A DNA stretch of 64,000 bases, taken from contig CANQRF010000009.1 in NCBI GenBank assembly GCA_947626195.1, positions 1-64,000 on the forward strand, given 5' to 3'. Within the stretch, counting starts at the first letter, position 1. Each line of letters begins with the position of its first letter. Positions 13,801 to 28,800 of the stretch are shown here, in pieces. Position numbers and translations under genes: made by a program. Source of the DNA: an uncultured Eggerthellaceae bacterium (GTDB lineage: Bacteria > Actinomycetota > Coriobacteriia > Coriobacteriales > Eggerthellaceae). The notes beneath the pieces are model-generated. The model saw nothing but the letters and a program-made list of their open reading frames with translations. It ran no database searches and had not been told where the DNA came from.

Positions 13801-16800
13801 CTCGGACTCGCGCGGGGTCAGGCAGTGGCACCTCGCTAGGGTTCGGCAGGTGTCCTCGAACGTCGGCTCCGGGCCACAGTCGCCGAGCGAGGATTCATCT
13901 CGATTCTCTGCCGCCTGAGTGTGCGCTGCGGACGATGCTGCCCCGGCGCGAACCTCCGAGACGCCCCTAGCCTTTGTCGTCTCGCTTCGCCGCTCCAGGC
14001 CTTGGAGCAGTCGGGCGAAGAAGACGATATCGATGGCGGCAATGGCCAGGCCGCAACCGCCCACGGCGAGAGCGGAGGAGCCTCCACCGGAGAGTATCGG
14101 CCGCAGGAACACCACCATGCCGGCCACCCAGCCCAGCCTAAGCGCAAGAAAGGCTGTGACAAAGCGGGCTTCCAAACAGGTGCGCCCCAACGGCGCCGAG
14201 CAAAGCGCCCACGCCAGGTAATACACGGTACCGTAGGCGAGCCGGTGAAACAGGCAAAGTGCCAGCAGGGCATACACGGAATGAGTGGTCACGGAAACGA
14301 ACAAAGTAGCGATCAGCGCTACGAGCGACACAAGGAAGGCGAGCGCCACCCGCCCGATGCCGAGAAAACGTCCCTGAAAGACGCCAAGGATCAGGGCAGT
14401 ACCGAGGCTGCCCAGCGCGCCGAACAGCTGCACGAGTAGCCCTGTGCCTGCTTCGGCGCGATAGGGGAGCGTCGTGGCGAAGGTAGCCACAAGCAGGGCC
14501 CCAGCGAGAAAGAGCCCGAGAACCAGCACCGGCACCAGTGGCTGTATTGCGCGACCCACCGAGAAGTCGCCGGGGGTGCCGTCGGATTCGGAGCGGGGCG
14601 AGCCCGCGTCAGCGGCGAGGGCCCAGTCAGGCACGCCCTCAAGGAACAGCGCGAACGAGAGAAGGCTCGCCAATGGGAAGACGGTCACGATCCCTTCGGT
14701 CACCTCGGGCCGGAGCAGAACGGCCATCAGCTGCACGGCTCCCGAAAACCCGAAGGCGGCGATGAACGCCTTCACGGAGCCCGAGCCCCAGGCGCGCATC
14801 ATCAGAACCGCCAAGAGCACGAACGCGGCCGAATAGGCGTCCGCGGCAGCGGCCATCACGGGTTGGAGAGCCGGCATCAACGAACCGGGCATGACGGTGA
14901 TGCGAAGCAAAGGCGGCAGCGACTGCAGGGCGGTAAGCACGGCGAATGTGGCTACGAGGAGAACGCGGCCCCGAACCCTGCGAAGCACGACGAACACCGC
15001 CGCGAAGGCCAGCGCCACGAACACCGCAACGGCGAGCATGGAGAGGGAACCCCCTTCGCCTTGGGTGGCGTTGGTGGCCTTGGTGGCGTACTGGCGGGCC
15101 TCGAGCGCTGCCAAGCAGAGCCCCAACGACAGGGCTCCGAGCACCTTTGTTCTAAAGGTCTTGTCCATCGTTAATGTGTTTCCGCAGGTCAACCATCTCA
15201 ATAAGACGCTCGTACTGAGGTCGTGCACGCCGAAAATCAGCAATCAATAAGATTGCACGGCTCGACCGACCACGCAAACAATATATCACATCGGGTCGCG
15301 ATGCCACAGTGGGCTCAAAAGGAGCGACCCGGAGACTAACCTCAAGGAGGAAGGAATGACAATGGCAAAAGAGCACGCTATCTCACGCCGCGACTTCATG
15401 ATGGGGGCGGCCATCGGCGCCGCCGGACTGGCGAGCTTCGGCATATCCGCTTGCGCGCCGCAGGCCCAGGGCGAGGATTCTGTCAAGACCGCAGAGGCGG
15501 ACGCTACTGAATCGGAAGTCGCCCTCGAGCCGGCGGAGCAGACCATCGAGACCGACGTGGCCGTCATCGGCCTTGGCACTTCCGGCTTCCAGGCGGCCAT
15601 GGGCGCCCGCTCGAAAGGCGCCGACGTCGTCGTGGTGGATAGCGCTCCGGATATGTCCGGCACCACAAACATCAGCACTGCCGGGTATCTATGCGTGGGC
15701 GATTCGCTTCAGAAGGAGCAGCCCTTCTGCTACACCGTCGACGACGTATACAACGCCTACAACGAGATGTCCAACTACACCGGAAACCTCGCGCTGCTGC
15801 GTCACATGCTCGAGGCGTCTTGCCGGTCGTCCCAAAACGTCATCGATGCGGGCGTGGAAGTCCAGGTAGTCCAGCTTCCGGAGAAAAAGGAGCTCACTCC
15901 AGCCGAACTGGGTCAGCTTGCAGGCCATCCCTACATGACGAGGGGCCAAGAGCGTGCGGATCTATGGCAGGCCGCCCTCGACAAAGTCGGCATTACTAGC
16001 ATGTTCAACACCACTGGCGAGCAGCTGTTGTTCGAAGACGGCCAGATCGTCGGCGTGCGGTGCATCTCTGACGGCAAACCGCTCGACATCAAGGCCAAGG
16101 CCGTCGTGCTGTGCACGGGCGGCTTCATAGGCGACGAGGAGATGGTGGCCGAGTATTACCGCGGCGCCAAGGTCAAAAACGTGGGCAATGCAACCCGCAC
16201 GGGCAGCGGCATCAAGATGGCGATCTCAGCCGGCGGACACCTGGGCAAGAATTTCTCGCTGTGTTCGAGCGAGTTTGGCGCCACGAACCTTTACGCGGGG
16301 TTAGGCAACGCCGCCCTGGAAGCCTGCTTCTTCGGCACCCCTCTGGTCGATAGCAACGGCGAGCGCTTCATGCCCGAATGGGTTGCCAATAAGAAGGCGA
16401 TGCATTGCGCCGAGCCCTTTATCCGCGTCCGCGAATACTACTCGCTCATGGATCAGGACTTCATTGAGTTCGTCAACCAGGCCGACCTCGGCGACCTCAA
16501 TGGCGACTCCCGCATGGCCCGCCTGTCGAAGGGCAAGAAGCTCGAAGGCCTGCAAGATGGTCTCGATCAAGGAGTGTCCGAGGGCTGGATCTTCAAAGCC
16601 GACAGCATTGAGGAGCTCGCCGACGCCGCGGGCCTTGAGAACCTCGTCGACACGGTGCAGAAGTACAACTCTTATTGTGACGCAGGCCTCGACGAGCTTT
16701 ACAACAACCCCGCGAACCTCATGCACCGCATGAGCACGCCACCCTTCTATGCGGTTCAGGCGCACCCTAACGCATACTGCACTCTGGGCGGTATCATGAC

Positions 16801-19800
16801 CGACGCGGACTGCCACGTGCTCGATTCCGACAACAACCCCCTGGAGAACCTGTTCATGGGGGGCGTCGATGCCGATATCATGTCTATTCCCTACGTCGCC
16901 GGCGGATCGGCGAACGGGTTCTCGCAAGCATCCGGCCTTATCGCAGGCGAGACGGCGGGCGAGTACGCCACCAGCAAGTAAGCACTAAGTAAACATAAAA
17001 CCCATCGCGTAGTCGGAAAGCTCCAAGAGGATCCCGAGTGCACTCATGGAGCTTTCCGAGTTGTTGTTGGAAAATTGCGAAAAATCAACGCAGGCGGGAC
17101 CGCACTTAAAGAGCGTAATTGATGGCGGGGAATGGGGGCTCCATCTCGCGTTTGAACGCATAACGGCGATAGCGATCGAGCACGCGCTCCACCTGCTCGC
17201 GCGGAAAGCCCTGCGCAACGATGTCCTCAACACTCAGACCTTGCTCATTAGCGGCGATGAGAATGCAATCGAGCTCGTCATAGGAGATTCCCAAGCTCGA
17301 TTCGTCCTTCTGATCGGGGGCGAGCTCGGCACTCGGCGGCTTCGTGAGCACATGCTCAGGGATAGGCGGCACCTCGCGCTTGAAATCGCTCTCTTCGTTT
17401 CTCCAGCGCGCGACGGCATACACGTCGGTCTTATACAGCCCGCCGATCGGCGCGAACATGCCGGCCGTGTCGCCATAGAGCGTCGAATACCCCATAGCCG
17501 CCTCGCTCTTGTTTCCCGTGTTGAGCATCACCCAGTTGTAGGCGTTCGCAAGCGCCATGAGGCACACCGTGCGGCATCGCGCCTGCGTGTTCTCCGCCGC
17601 CGTGCCGGAAAGCGCTCCCCCGCACGGTTCGGCGAGAACCCCGGCAAACGCCTCATAGGGCTTCGTGATGGAAACAGTCGAATAGCCGATGCCAAGCCTT
17701 TCGGCAAGATCAACGGCATCGTCAACGGAATGCTCACTCGAATAAGGCCCAGGAAGCAGCACGCCGTGCACGTGTTCGGCACCCAACGCATCGACGGCGA
17801 TCGCCGCGACAAGGCTCGAATCGATGCCCCCCGAAAGGCCGATGATCACGTCGGTGAGCCCTGATTCCGCCATGAATTCGCGCGTCGCCTCCATGCAGAC
17901 GAGATATTTCTCCTGAGCTTCCATGCGTTGTCCTCCTTCGGGCTTCAGAGCTTCCTTGAGCGCTCTTTTTCGCATCAAGGTTGCTGATTGTCGGGCCCCT
18001 TGAACTCCACACAGAGTATAAGTCTCCGAATGCCGGACTTTATGAACATCAGGTTTCCTGCACCCGACGAATTTCACCGGCAAGCCATTCCGTCCACTCT
18101 TCGACGCCCTGTCCCGCCGTCGCGGATATGGGGAAGATCGGCGCGTTCGGGTTCAGCGTCTGCACAGCATCGCGAAACGCCTCTTCATCGAAGTTGAAGA
18201 GCGGCGCGGTGTCCACCTTGTTCAGGATGACCGCCTGCGAGACCTCGAAGATGCCGGGGTATTTCAGCGGCTTGTCGTCGCCCTCGGGCACCGAGAGGAT
18301 GATGACCTTCGCATTCTCGCCGAGGTCGAAATCCGTCGGGCAAACGAGATTGCCCACGTTCTCAACGATGATGAGATCGAGCCTTTCAAGGTCGAGCACA
18401 TCCACCGCGCGGGTGATCATGGAGCTCTCCAGATGGCAGGCGCCTCCCGTGTTGATCTGCACGGCGGGAATGCCAGCGGCCTTGATGCGCTCGGCGTCCA
18501 CCGAGCTGGCGATGTCGCCCTCGATCACGGCGATGTTGAACTCGTCGCAGAGCGCGTCGATGGTGGCAAGGATGGTCGAGGTCTTCCCCGCCCCCGGGCT
18601 CGCGCATATGTCCACCACATACACATGGTTCTCGGCAAAACGTTTGCGCAGCTGCGATGCGAGCGCGTCGTTCTTCTCGAAAACCGATTTGTTGATGTCT
18701 ATCTGCATTCGCGCTTTCTCCTTACGCCTTGGTTTTTCCTTTGATGAGCTCGCCTTGCAAAGGCTTGTCTTACGTCGGCTTGCCTTGCATCGGCATGGTT
18801 TGCCTTACGTCGGTTTGCCTTGCAGGAACGCTAAACGCTCCTCTCATCGTCGGGCACCTCCGCCTCAATCGAATCGATGGTCAAATCGCGCCCCGCGATG
18901 AGCTCTGTTTGAAGGCTTCCGCACGAGGGGCACGTTCGATGGAAACGGTCGTGGGAGAACTCCTCGCCACATGCATGGCAAACGCTTCGCGGCGAAACCT
19001 CTTTTATGAAAAGCTGCGCGCCCTCAAGCAGAGGCTCCTGGCCGGACAGCACCTCAAAGGCGAACTCGAGCGCATCGGGAATCGCCTCCGTCATTTCACC
19101 GATCGAAAGATGCACCTCATAGACGCGCGTTGCTCCGGCGTTGCGCGCGGCCTCGCAGACCGCATCCACCACTCCTGTCATCAAGCCTAACTCGTGCACG
19201 GCAATCCTCAGACGCGCTTAGGCATCCGCCGCCTCTTCGGCAGCTTCCTCCGCGGCCTTTCGCTTGATGCGCTTGGCCAAGACGATGCGCGCAACCAAAA
19301 GCGACGCCTCATAGAGCACGATAATTGCCGCGAACATGAGAAGCATCGTCACCGGACTCGCGTCGAGCGTGATCACGGCGCAGAGCACCATGAGCACCAC
19401 GTAGACCACGCGCCAGCTGGCACGCAGCTTCTTATATGGCACAATATCGAAGATCACCAGATAGAAGATGACAAGCGGCAGCTCAAACGCCAGGCCGAAG
19501 CCCAGCTCGAATTTGATGATGACGTCGATATAGCTGGACATGCGCGGCATCACCGTGCCAAGGCCGAACGCCTGCTCGGTCAGCCATTGGAACGCTGGCG
19601 GGAGGATCATGAAGTAGCAGAAGATCGTCCCGAAGATGAAAAGCGCCACCGCCGCGATGAAGGTCGGCAAGAACCACTTGCGCTCCTTCGGCTTCAGCGC
19701 CGGAAGGAAGAACGCGAGCAGCTGCCACAGGATGACGGGCGCGGTGGCCACAACACCCGCCCAGAGGGAGATCTGGAACCTTACGGCAAATGCTTCAAAC

Positions 19801-22800
19801 GGATCGAGGGCGACGAGGTCGGCATAGCCCGTCCCGTCATTGGGAATGAAGCCGTCAATTGGAAGGAGCAGGAACTGCCCCATCGTGGGTGCGGCGAAAT
19901 AGAAGACGATGACGGCAATACCCAGGCACGCGACGATGCGCACGAGACGCATGCGCAGCTCGCCCAAGTGATCGAAAAGCGGCATACGCGCCGGACCGAT
20001 TGGCATCGCTATTCCTCCTTCCCGTCGTTCGCTTCGGATATTTTAGAGGTTTTTTTCGAGGTTTTCTCCGCCTCGGAGGCTTTTGCCTTTTCCTGCTCGA
20101 CGCGCTGTTCCTCAAGGCGCTTGCGTGCCTCAGCTGAAACCTTCACCGCATGGGCGCGGGCACGCTCACGCGTCTCGGCGTCCTTCGCCTCTTTCTCCTT
20201 CATCCACGCCTCGTCGGCGGCTTTCTGCTCGGCGATGCGCTTCTCCTCGCGCTCGCGATCATGCTTCGCTTTGCGCGCCGAAAACGACGTGGGCTCGGGC
20301 TCCTGCGCAGGCTCATTCGCGGGCTCTTTTGCAGTTTCTTTCACGGGTTCTTTGTCGGGCTCTTGCGCAGGCTTTTCCTGTGATTTCTCCTCGGCCTTGG
20401 CAGCTTCCGCCTCCTTAGCAGGGCCTTTCTTCGCCGCTGCCGAAGAGCTTTTCGATGTCGCAGGCTTCTTCTCCGCAGCCCCAGCCTTCGCGGCTCCTGC
20501 CTTCGCCGCAGATTTCGCCTTCGCAGCCCCCGCACCAGCGGCAGCCGTTGCCGCAGCCGCTCCCGCCTTTGCGGTGCCAGCCGCCTGATCGGCCACTTTC
20601 TCGAGCGTGTCGAGCGGATTGTTCAGCGCGTCGGCGACATCTCCCGATTCGGTTTTCAGCACGCTGCTCATCTCTTCCTGAGCGCCGCGGAATTTGTTGA
20701 TCGCCTTTCCGATCGTTTCCGCCAGCGCGGGAAGCTTGTCCGGCCCAAAGATCAGAAAGCCAAAAAGCAGTATGAGAAAAAACTCAAAGCCGCTTATGCC
20801 AAACATCGTTTTTCCTTTCTACGACGCAAGCACCGTCAAGGCGATCGTCGGAATTCCCAATGCTAAAACCAATATGATACACACCACAATGGTGAAAATC
20901 TGCTTCGTCCTCATCGACTTTGCGCGGCGCTCTTCCTCAAGCCGCTGTCGTTCCTGCGCCGCTTGCACCCGCGCCGCTCGCTGGGCCCGCGTGAGCTTCG
21001 AGGCGTTCTTGTTCTTTGACTGCTTTGATTGCTTTCCCTGTGCCATCTCTACATCCTCAATTTATTGCGAATCTCGATGATCCGCACGATATTGCGCGCC
21101 ACTTCCACATCGACGTGCCACTGGCTCTTCTCATAGAGCACCGCGCCATCGACCATGGTCATCAAAACATCGTTGCCGGTGCAGGTGTTCACGATCGTCG
21201 ATTCGATGTTCAAAAGCGGCGTTTGCCCCGCCACGGAAAGGTCGACGGCGATGATGTCGGCGCGCTTTCCCACATCGAGCGTGCCGATGCTGTCTTCCAA
21301 ACCCAACGCACGGGCCCCGCCCTCGGTGGCAAGGCGCAGCATCATCTTCGCATCGGTGAACTCATGGGAATGGGTCGCCCGTTGCAGCAGCATCCCGATA
21401 GCGAGCTCGCGGAAGACATCGATCGAATCCACGGCGGCAGGCGAATCGGTGCCGACACCGACAGCCAAGCCAGAGCGAACCAGCTCTTCGATCGACGCGA
21501 CGCCCATGCCCAGCTGCGCGCTGCAACGCGGGCACACGCCCACCGCCACCTGATATTCCCTCATCTTGCGCAAATCGTCCTCATCGATATGGATGGCATG
21601 GATCACCAGCACGTGATCCGCTTCGAACGCACCCCAGTTCAGCGCGTAGCGAATGGGGGAAGCGCCCGTCGGAAGCCACGGGGGCAGCTCCACGTATCCG
21701 CCGCGATCGTTCATCGTGTCGACGGCGAGGGGCGACGATCCATAGCGAACGAAATTCACCTCTTCGCGGCTGCCCGCCAAACGCATCGCAACAGGCAGGC
21801 CCTCATCGCGGGCAAAGGCGGCGACCTTGCTATAGACAAGCGGATGGCACAAAAACACCGGTGCCGGAGCGATGCCGATATGGAGCAGGTCGGAAGCATA
21901 GAGCTCGGCCCAATCGGCGATGTCGCGCGCCGCTTGATTCATCGCATACCCCACGCGACGCTTGTCCATCGCGCCGACCTCGCGGTAAAGGACGGCTCTC
22001 AGGCCAAGCTCAGAAGTGGCTTTCGCCATCTCCTTGCGCGCGGTGATGTCGCCGATGCAGGTAATGCCGTTTGAAAGCGCCTCAAGGCCACCCAAAATCG
22101 CCGAGTCGTACCAATCGTTTGGATCCATCTTCGCCGCTTGACGAAGCATTTCGAACACCCACCGCACATAGGGAAGATCGGGAGAAAAGCCGCGCATGAC
22201 CGAATACTCGAGGTGCGTGTGCACGTCCACGAGCCCGGGCATCAAGGCAGCCGTTCCGTAATCGACGACCTCCTCCTCAGGGTTGCGGAGCCGCACCACA
22301 TTGAAAGGCCCGACGTCGGCGATCGCCCCATCGCGCACGACGACGCCTCCGTCGACAATGATGTCGGCGGAAATCGGCAAAACATATCGAGCCTTGAGCA
22401 GCATCGCATCCCTTCGTTTTCCGGCCAAAAGACGTATCAGGCCATGATAGCACCTTCACGAATAAACTCCCCGCACCACACGGGTTTCATCGCGCGTTTC
22501 GATGAAAAGCCCATCGTCGACCTCCGAGCTGAGAATTAGCATGGGGAGCGCTTCGGGAGGGCGCTTCGGGAGAGCTTTATCTTCAACGAATGACGCTTGG
22601 AACGACTGACGGGGTGCGAAATAGCGTAGAATGTCGGACACCCGACGAAGGAGAACTGGATGAGCGCCACACAAAACCATAACGACTCCCTTGCAGGCCA
22701 ACCAGCTGAGCCGCACGCCCACCTTGCTCACCAAGCCCACCTTGCTCACCCCGCTCACCACACTCACTCTGCCATGACAAGCATCGATCCAGCTACCGGC

Positions 22801-25800
22801 AACGCGGCGCCCGCCGAGCTCGCTGCGAATCGGACGCGGGCGATTTTCACCGGCATCGCCGACCGTTACGACATCTTCAACCGCCTCTCATCGTTCGGAT
22901 TCTGCGTTCAATGGACGAAGCGCTTGGTGGAAACGGCGCCGCTCAATGGGAAATCGCTGCTGCTCGATGTGGCAGCGGGAACCGGCGAGATAACGTTCGC
23001 CTGCGCGCGGAAGAAGCACCCCCAGGCCATCTGGTGCACCGACCTTGTGCCGGCGATGCTCGATGTGGCGAAAGCACGCTATGAGGAGGGCGAAGCTTGC
23101 GGCGTTCCCATCACCTTTCTGGAAGTGGATGCCCAGCAAATGCCCTTCCCCGACAACTCATTTTCCACCGTGACGATGGCCTATGGCATTCGCAACATGC
23201 CCGAGCGCGGGCGCGCACTCGCCGAGATTTACCGCGTCCTTGCACCGGGCGGCACCTTCGCCTGCTTGGAGTTCTCGCAGCCGACCAATCCGCTTTGGGC
23301 CACCCTTTATCGGACGTACCTCGCCTTTGGCATTCCGCTTTGGGGCAAGCTGCTCACGGGAAACTCCAGCGTATTCCATTACCTCACGCAGTCGATTCGC
23401 GCCTTCCCCGCGCAGGAAACGTTCGCCACGATGCTTTCCGATGCGGGGTTTGAGAACATCTCATGGAAGAACCTCATGGGGGGCATCGCCGCCATCCACG
23501 TGGGACGAAAGCCCTCGGGGTGGGACTTTCTCGAAAACAAGGGCGAGGGCACGGCGGATGTTTTTGAGATTTCGCCTACTCGGCGAGTCATTCTCGCCTT
23601 CGGCGGAAACGTCGGTGACGCACCTGCGCTCATCGAACAAGCTCTCGACGCGATTCGCCTGCTTCCCGAAACCCGCGTTGTCTCCGTCGCACCCTTCGTG
23701 AAAAGCGAACCCGCCTATTACGAAGAGCAGGAAGCATTTACCAACACAGTTGCGCTCATCGAGACCGCCCTGCCGCCTTATCTGCTGCTCGATCAGCTGC
23801 ACTTTATCGAGGACTTGCTCGGACGCACGAGGCCCTTCCCCAACGCCCCGCGCACGATTGACATCGACATCATCGACTACGAGGGCTTTTGCTCTGCCGA
23901 CCCCGCGCTCACCCTGCCGCATCCGCGCGCACTCGAGCGGGATTTCGTCGTGACCCCCTTGCTTGAGATTTGCCCTGACTGCACGCTTGCCGACGGCACA
24001 CGTGTGACCCGCGATCATATCGCGTGCGGCAAAGTGATCAGCGCGTAATTATTGGCCGAAGCCTTTAGCGCGAGCTTCCTTCGCGCAAGCCTCCTTCGCG
24101 CGAAGTTAGCAAGAAATTCCCGCCTGCCTGCACGCCGCCTGGGCAACGTGCGCCATAAGCACGCTCACGGTGAGAGGCCCGATGCCGCCGGGGACGGGCG
24201 TGATGGCGGCGACCAGCGGTTCCACCGTTTCGAAATCCGCATCACCGGCAAGCAAGCCGGTCTTCTTGCTGACGCCGATGCCCACATCGATGACCATCTG
24301 CTCCGGCGAGAAGAACTCGGCACCGAAGCCTTCGGTATTTCCCGTTGCCAACACAACGATTTCAGCCGTGCGCGTGTGCGCCGCCACATCGACGGAATTA
24401 ATATGGCAGATCGTCGGCGTGGCATCCTGCAGAAGCGCGAGCGCCGCGATGGCGCGACCCGCAACAAGGGAATGCCCCACCACCACGATGTCCTTCCCTT
24501 TCAGATTGACGCCGTTGCCGGTGAGCATCTTAATCGCCGCCTCGGCATCGCAGGGCGCGAAGCCTTCACCGTAACCGGCGTAAACGGTAGCGAATGAGAT
24601 GGGCGTCACGCCATCCACGTCTTTCACGGGGTTGATCATATTAAGGAGGGCGTTTTGATCGAGCGTTCGCGGAAGCGGGCGCAGAAGGAGAATGCCATTC
24701 ACCGCTTCATCGTCGTTCAGCGCGGTGATCGCATCTTCCATTTCCGCCTGAGAGATCGTTTCGGGAAAGGCGAGAAGACGTGCTTGCATACCAAGGCGAT
24801 CGAGCGCCTTCACGCTGCTGCGCTCATAGGCGATGTCGTCGGGGCGCTCGCCCACGCGGACGATCGCCAAGCAAGGCTGTATCCCCTGTTCAACAAGCGA
24901 TTTAACAACCTGCTCGGTGCGCTCGTTTATCGCTTTCGCAACCGGCGCACCCTTCCAAATCTCAGCCATTCATTCGCCTTTCTTTCAGTTATCTCAAACA
25001 TATTTTACACAGGAGGGCGTAGTAATGAAGCGAGGGCGCGTATGGAGAACATATTGCACGCCTCTTTCACATTTTGAGTTTTCGCATACCTGGTTTTTTA
25101 CACGTTTTTGAGCTTTCACATACCACTAAAATTACACGTTTTAAGGTTTCATTGGCTTTGAGGTGGGCGATGTAAGTTAGCGAGGATGCTGCACGAATGA
25201 TGTACCTGGTCCGTGCGAGGCTTTGCGCGCTGTTCGTCAGAACAGCGGATAGTACAGCGCGCAGTTGAGGTCGGTTTCATACATTTCCACGTGCTCGACG
25301 GGAAGCCCATCCTCCATGAGCCTTTCGCAAACATAGCGCGCAAGGTTTTCCGCCGTCGTACGAAACGGCACCACCGCGAGACGAAACGTCTCTTTCTCGA
25401 GTTGGCGTATCGTCTCGGCTTCGAGGGAGCCTTCTTCCACGATCAGGCGATGGTCGAACTCATCGAGCACACGCTTAAGCGCCGCCTTGAAGTCGGCGAA
25501 ATCGATGACCATATCGCGTGCCTGGCCCTCTTTCTGCAGCTCGGCCTGCTGAAGATAGACGACGACCTTCCAGCGGTGACCGTGAAGGTTCTCGCATTTT
25601 CCCTCATAGTCCGAGAGAAAGTGAGCCGCGTCGAAATGCCCTTCCGTTCGAAGTCCGTACATCGTTTATCCTCTCTTCGTTTGCCCGAAACCTTCGTTTT
25701 CAAGGGCGCGGAGATAATCGCCGACCAGATAGAGGCTGCCGAAGGCGCACACGACACCTTCGCTTCCTCGCTCGCACGCCATATGAAGCGCCTTGGCAGC

Positions 25801-28800
25801 GCTTTCCGCCACCTGCACTAACGGAGACTCCCCTTGCCCATCATATCCCAGCGCCAGCGCCTTCGCAGCAATCAGCTCAGCGAGCCTTTCGCCTGATAGC
25901 GCCCGAGGGTTTGGCGGCGTCACCGTGACGAATGCCTCAGCATGGGGCATCGCTGTCTCCGCCATAGTTTCCACATCTTTGTCGGCAAGAACGCCCATCA
26001 CGAACACACAGTGCTTTTTCCCGCACATATCTTCAAGCGTTTCCATGAGCGCTCGAACGCCCATCGGGTTATGGCTGCCATCGATGATCGTCAGCGGGTT
26101 GCGCCCAACGATCTGGAATCGCCCGACCAGCTGCGCCTGCGCGATGCCTTCTTCAATCGCCGCATCGGGAATCGCAAACCCGCGCTCTCGCAGCACCCGA
26201 GCCGCTTCAATCGCAAGGGCGGCATTGCTCGGCTGGTACGACGCGAGCATCTGCGTGCGATAGGTTTTGTCACGATAAGCGAACGTGCGCACGGCAAGAC
26301 CTTCGTCAACGGCACCCAACGAGAGACTGCCAGCATCGCACACGATAAACGGTGCCCCCATCTCCTTCGCACGATCGGCAATCACCCGAGCGGCGTCTGC
26401 CTCCTGCGAGCACGCGACCACGCACGTCCCTCGCTTGATGATGTCTGCCTTCTCCCGCGCGATCGCCTCAATCGTATCGCCAAGAATGTGTGTGTGGTCG
26501 AAGCCGATCGGCGTGATGACGCATACTTCAGGCGCATCGATCACATTGGTCGCGTCGAGGCGACCTCCGAGGCCCACTTCGAGAATCACCATTTCACATT
26601 GTGCCCGCGCGAACGCGCAAAGCGCCGCAGCGAACACCATCTCAAATTCGGTGGGATGGTCATCCATCGCATCTGCCGCATCGCGGATGACTTCCGCAAT
26701 TTCCCGCAGCTCATCAGGGGAAATGTTCACACCGTCGATCTGTATCTGCTCTTCGAAATCGACAAGCCACGGACTTGAGAAAACGCCCACCTTCAAATCG
26801 GCACACCGCAAGATAGACGACAGATAAGCGCAGACCGAGCCCTTCCCGTTCGTGCCCGCCACGTGCACGAATCGCAAGTCGTCCTGCGGGCGCCCTAAGC
26901 GCTCCAGCAGCTCAGCCATGCGGGAAAGCCCAAGGCGCGACCCCGTCCAGCGGCCGTCCGTCAAATACGCCCGATAGTCGAAGCTCACTCCTTATCGCCT
27001 CAAAAGCGAGAGCGCTTCCTCGCGCGTGCGGCTGTCGCTCTTGAAGCTGCCGCGCACCGCCGAGGTCACCGTGACCGAGCCGGGCTTTTTCACACCGCGA
27101 ATCGTCATGCAGCTGTGCTCGGCCTCGATCACCACAAGCGCGCCGATGGGGTCAAGTTCCTCCACCAAGGCGTCGGCGATCTGTGCGGTCAGGCGCTCCT
27201 GCAGCTGCAGCCTGCGCGCGAACCCTTCCACGCAACGCGCGATCTTTGAGAGCCCCGTGATGTGCCCCCCTTTGGGGATGTACGCCACATGGGCCTTGCC
27301 GACGAACGGAAGGAGGTGGTGCTCGCACATCGACGAGAACGGGATGTCGCGGATGAGCACCATTTCCTCATGCTTATCTTCGGTAAACTGTTTTGCCAGA
27401 TGGGAGGCGGGGTTTTCATGCATGCCGTAGAACAGCTCTTCGCATGCCCGCGCAACGCGCTCAGGCGTGCCCTGCAGACCTTCGCGCTCGGGGTCTTCGC
27501 CAATAGCGACAAGAAGCTGCCTGATCGCATCCTCTATCTTCGCCTTGTCGATCTGCTTTCCCTCGTCTGCCACCTCTGGCTCCTTTCAATGCGTTAGAAC
27601 AGCCCCGTGATCTTGCCATCGGGCGTCACGTCGATGTTCTCCGCCGCCGGCACTTTCGGAAGACCCGGCATCGTCATGATGTCGCCGGTGAGAGCCACGA
27701 CGAATCCTGCGCCCGCCGACACCTTCAGGTTGCGCACGGTGATGCGGAAGTCGCGCGGCGCACCGAGTTTGGCGGGGTCGTCACTGAAGGAATACTGTGT
27801 TTTCGCCATGCAGATCGGCAGCTTGTCGAAGCCGAGCTCGTTCAGGGTACGCAGCTGATTCTGCGCCTCGGAGGTGAGATCGACGCCGTCGGCATGGTAG
27901 ACCTTCGTCGCGATGTCGTTGAGCTTCTGCTCGATCGTCTCGTCGGTGTTGTAGGCGAAGGTGAAGTTGCTCGGCTCATCGCAAAGACGAATCACCTCTT
28001 CGGCAAGCTCCTTGCCGCCTTCACCGCCCTTCGCCCACACCTGCGAGAGCGCCACGTTCACACCCGACGCCTCGCAGTGCTTCCGCACGAGATCGAGCTC
28101 GGCCTGCGTGTCGGTGGGAAACTCGTTGATCGCCACGACGGCATTCAGGCCAAACACTTTCTGGATGTTGTCCACATGCTGCACGAGGTTCGCAAGCCCT
28201 GCCTCAAGCGCCTCGAGGTTTTCCGCGCCGAGGTCGGCGCGCGCGACGCCGCCGTTGTATTTCAGGGCACGCACCGTCGCCACGATGACCACCGCATCGG
28301 GCGAAAGCCCCGCCATGCGGCATTTGATGTCGAAGAACTTCTCCGCGCCGAGGTCGGCGCCGAAGCCCGCCTCCGTGACCACATAATCGGCGAACTTGAG
28401 CGCCGTCGTGGTCGCGATGATCGAATTGCAACCGTGCGCGATGTTTGCGAAGGGGCCGCCATGGACAAACGCCGGATTGCCCTCGAGCGTCTGCACGAGA
28501 TTCGGCTTGATCGCATCTTTCAGCAGCGCGCACATCGCGCCTTGGGCGCGAATATCCGCCGCCGTGACGGGCTTGCCGTCATGGGTGTAGGCGATCACCA
28601 TGCGCGCGAGGCGCTCCTTCAGGTCGGTGAGGTCTTTCGCAAGGCAGAACACCGCCATGATCTCAGAAGCGACCGTAATGTCGAAGCCATCTTCGCGCGG
28701 CATGCCGTCGGTCACCTTGCCAAGGCCGTCGACGACATTGCGCAGCTGGCGGTCGTTCATATCCACGCAACGGCGCCACACCACGCGACGCGGGTCGATG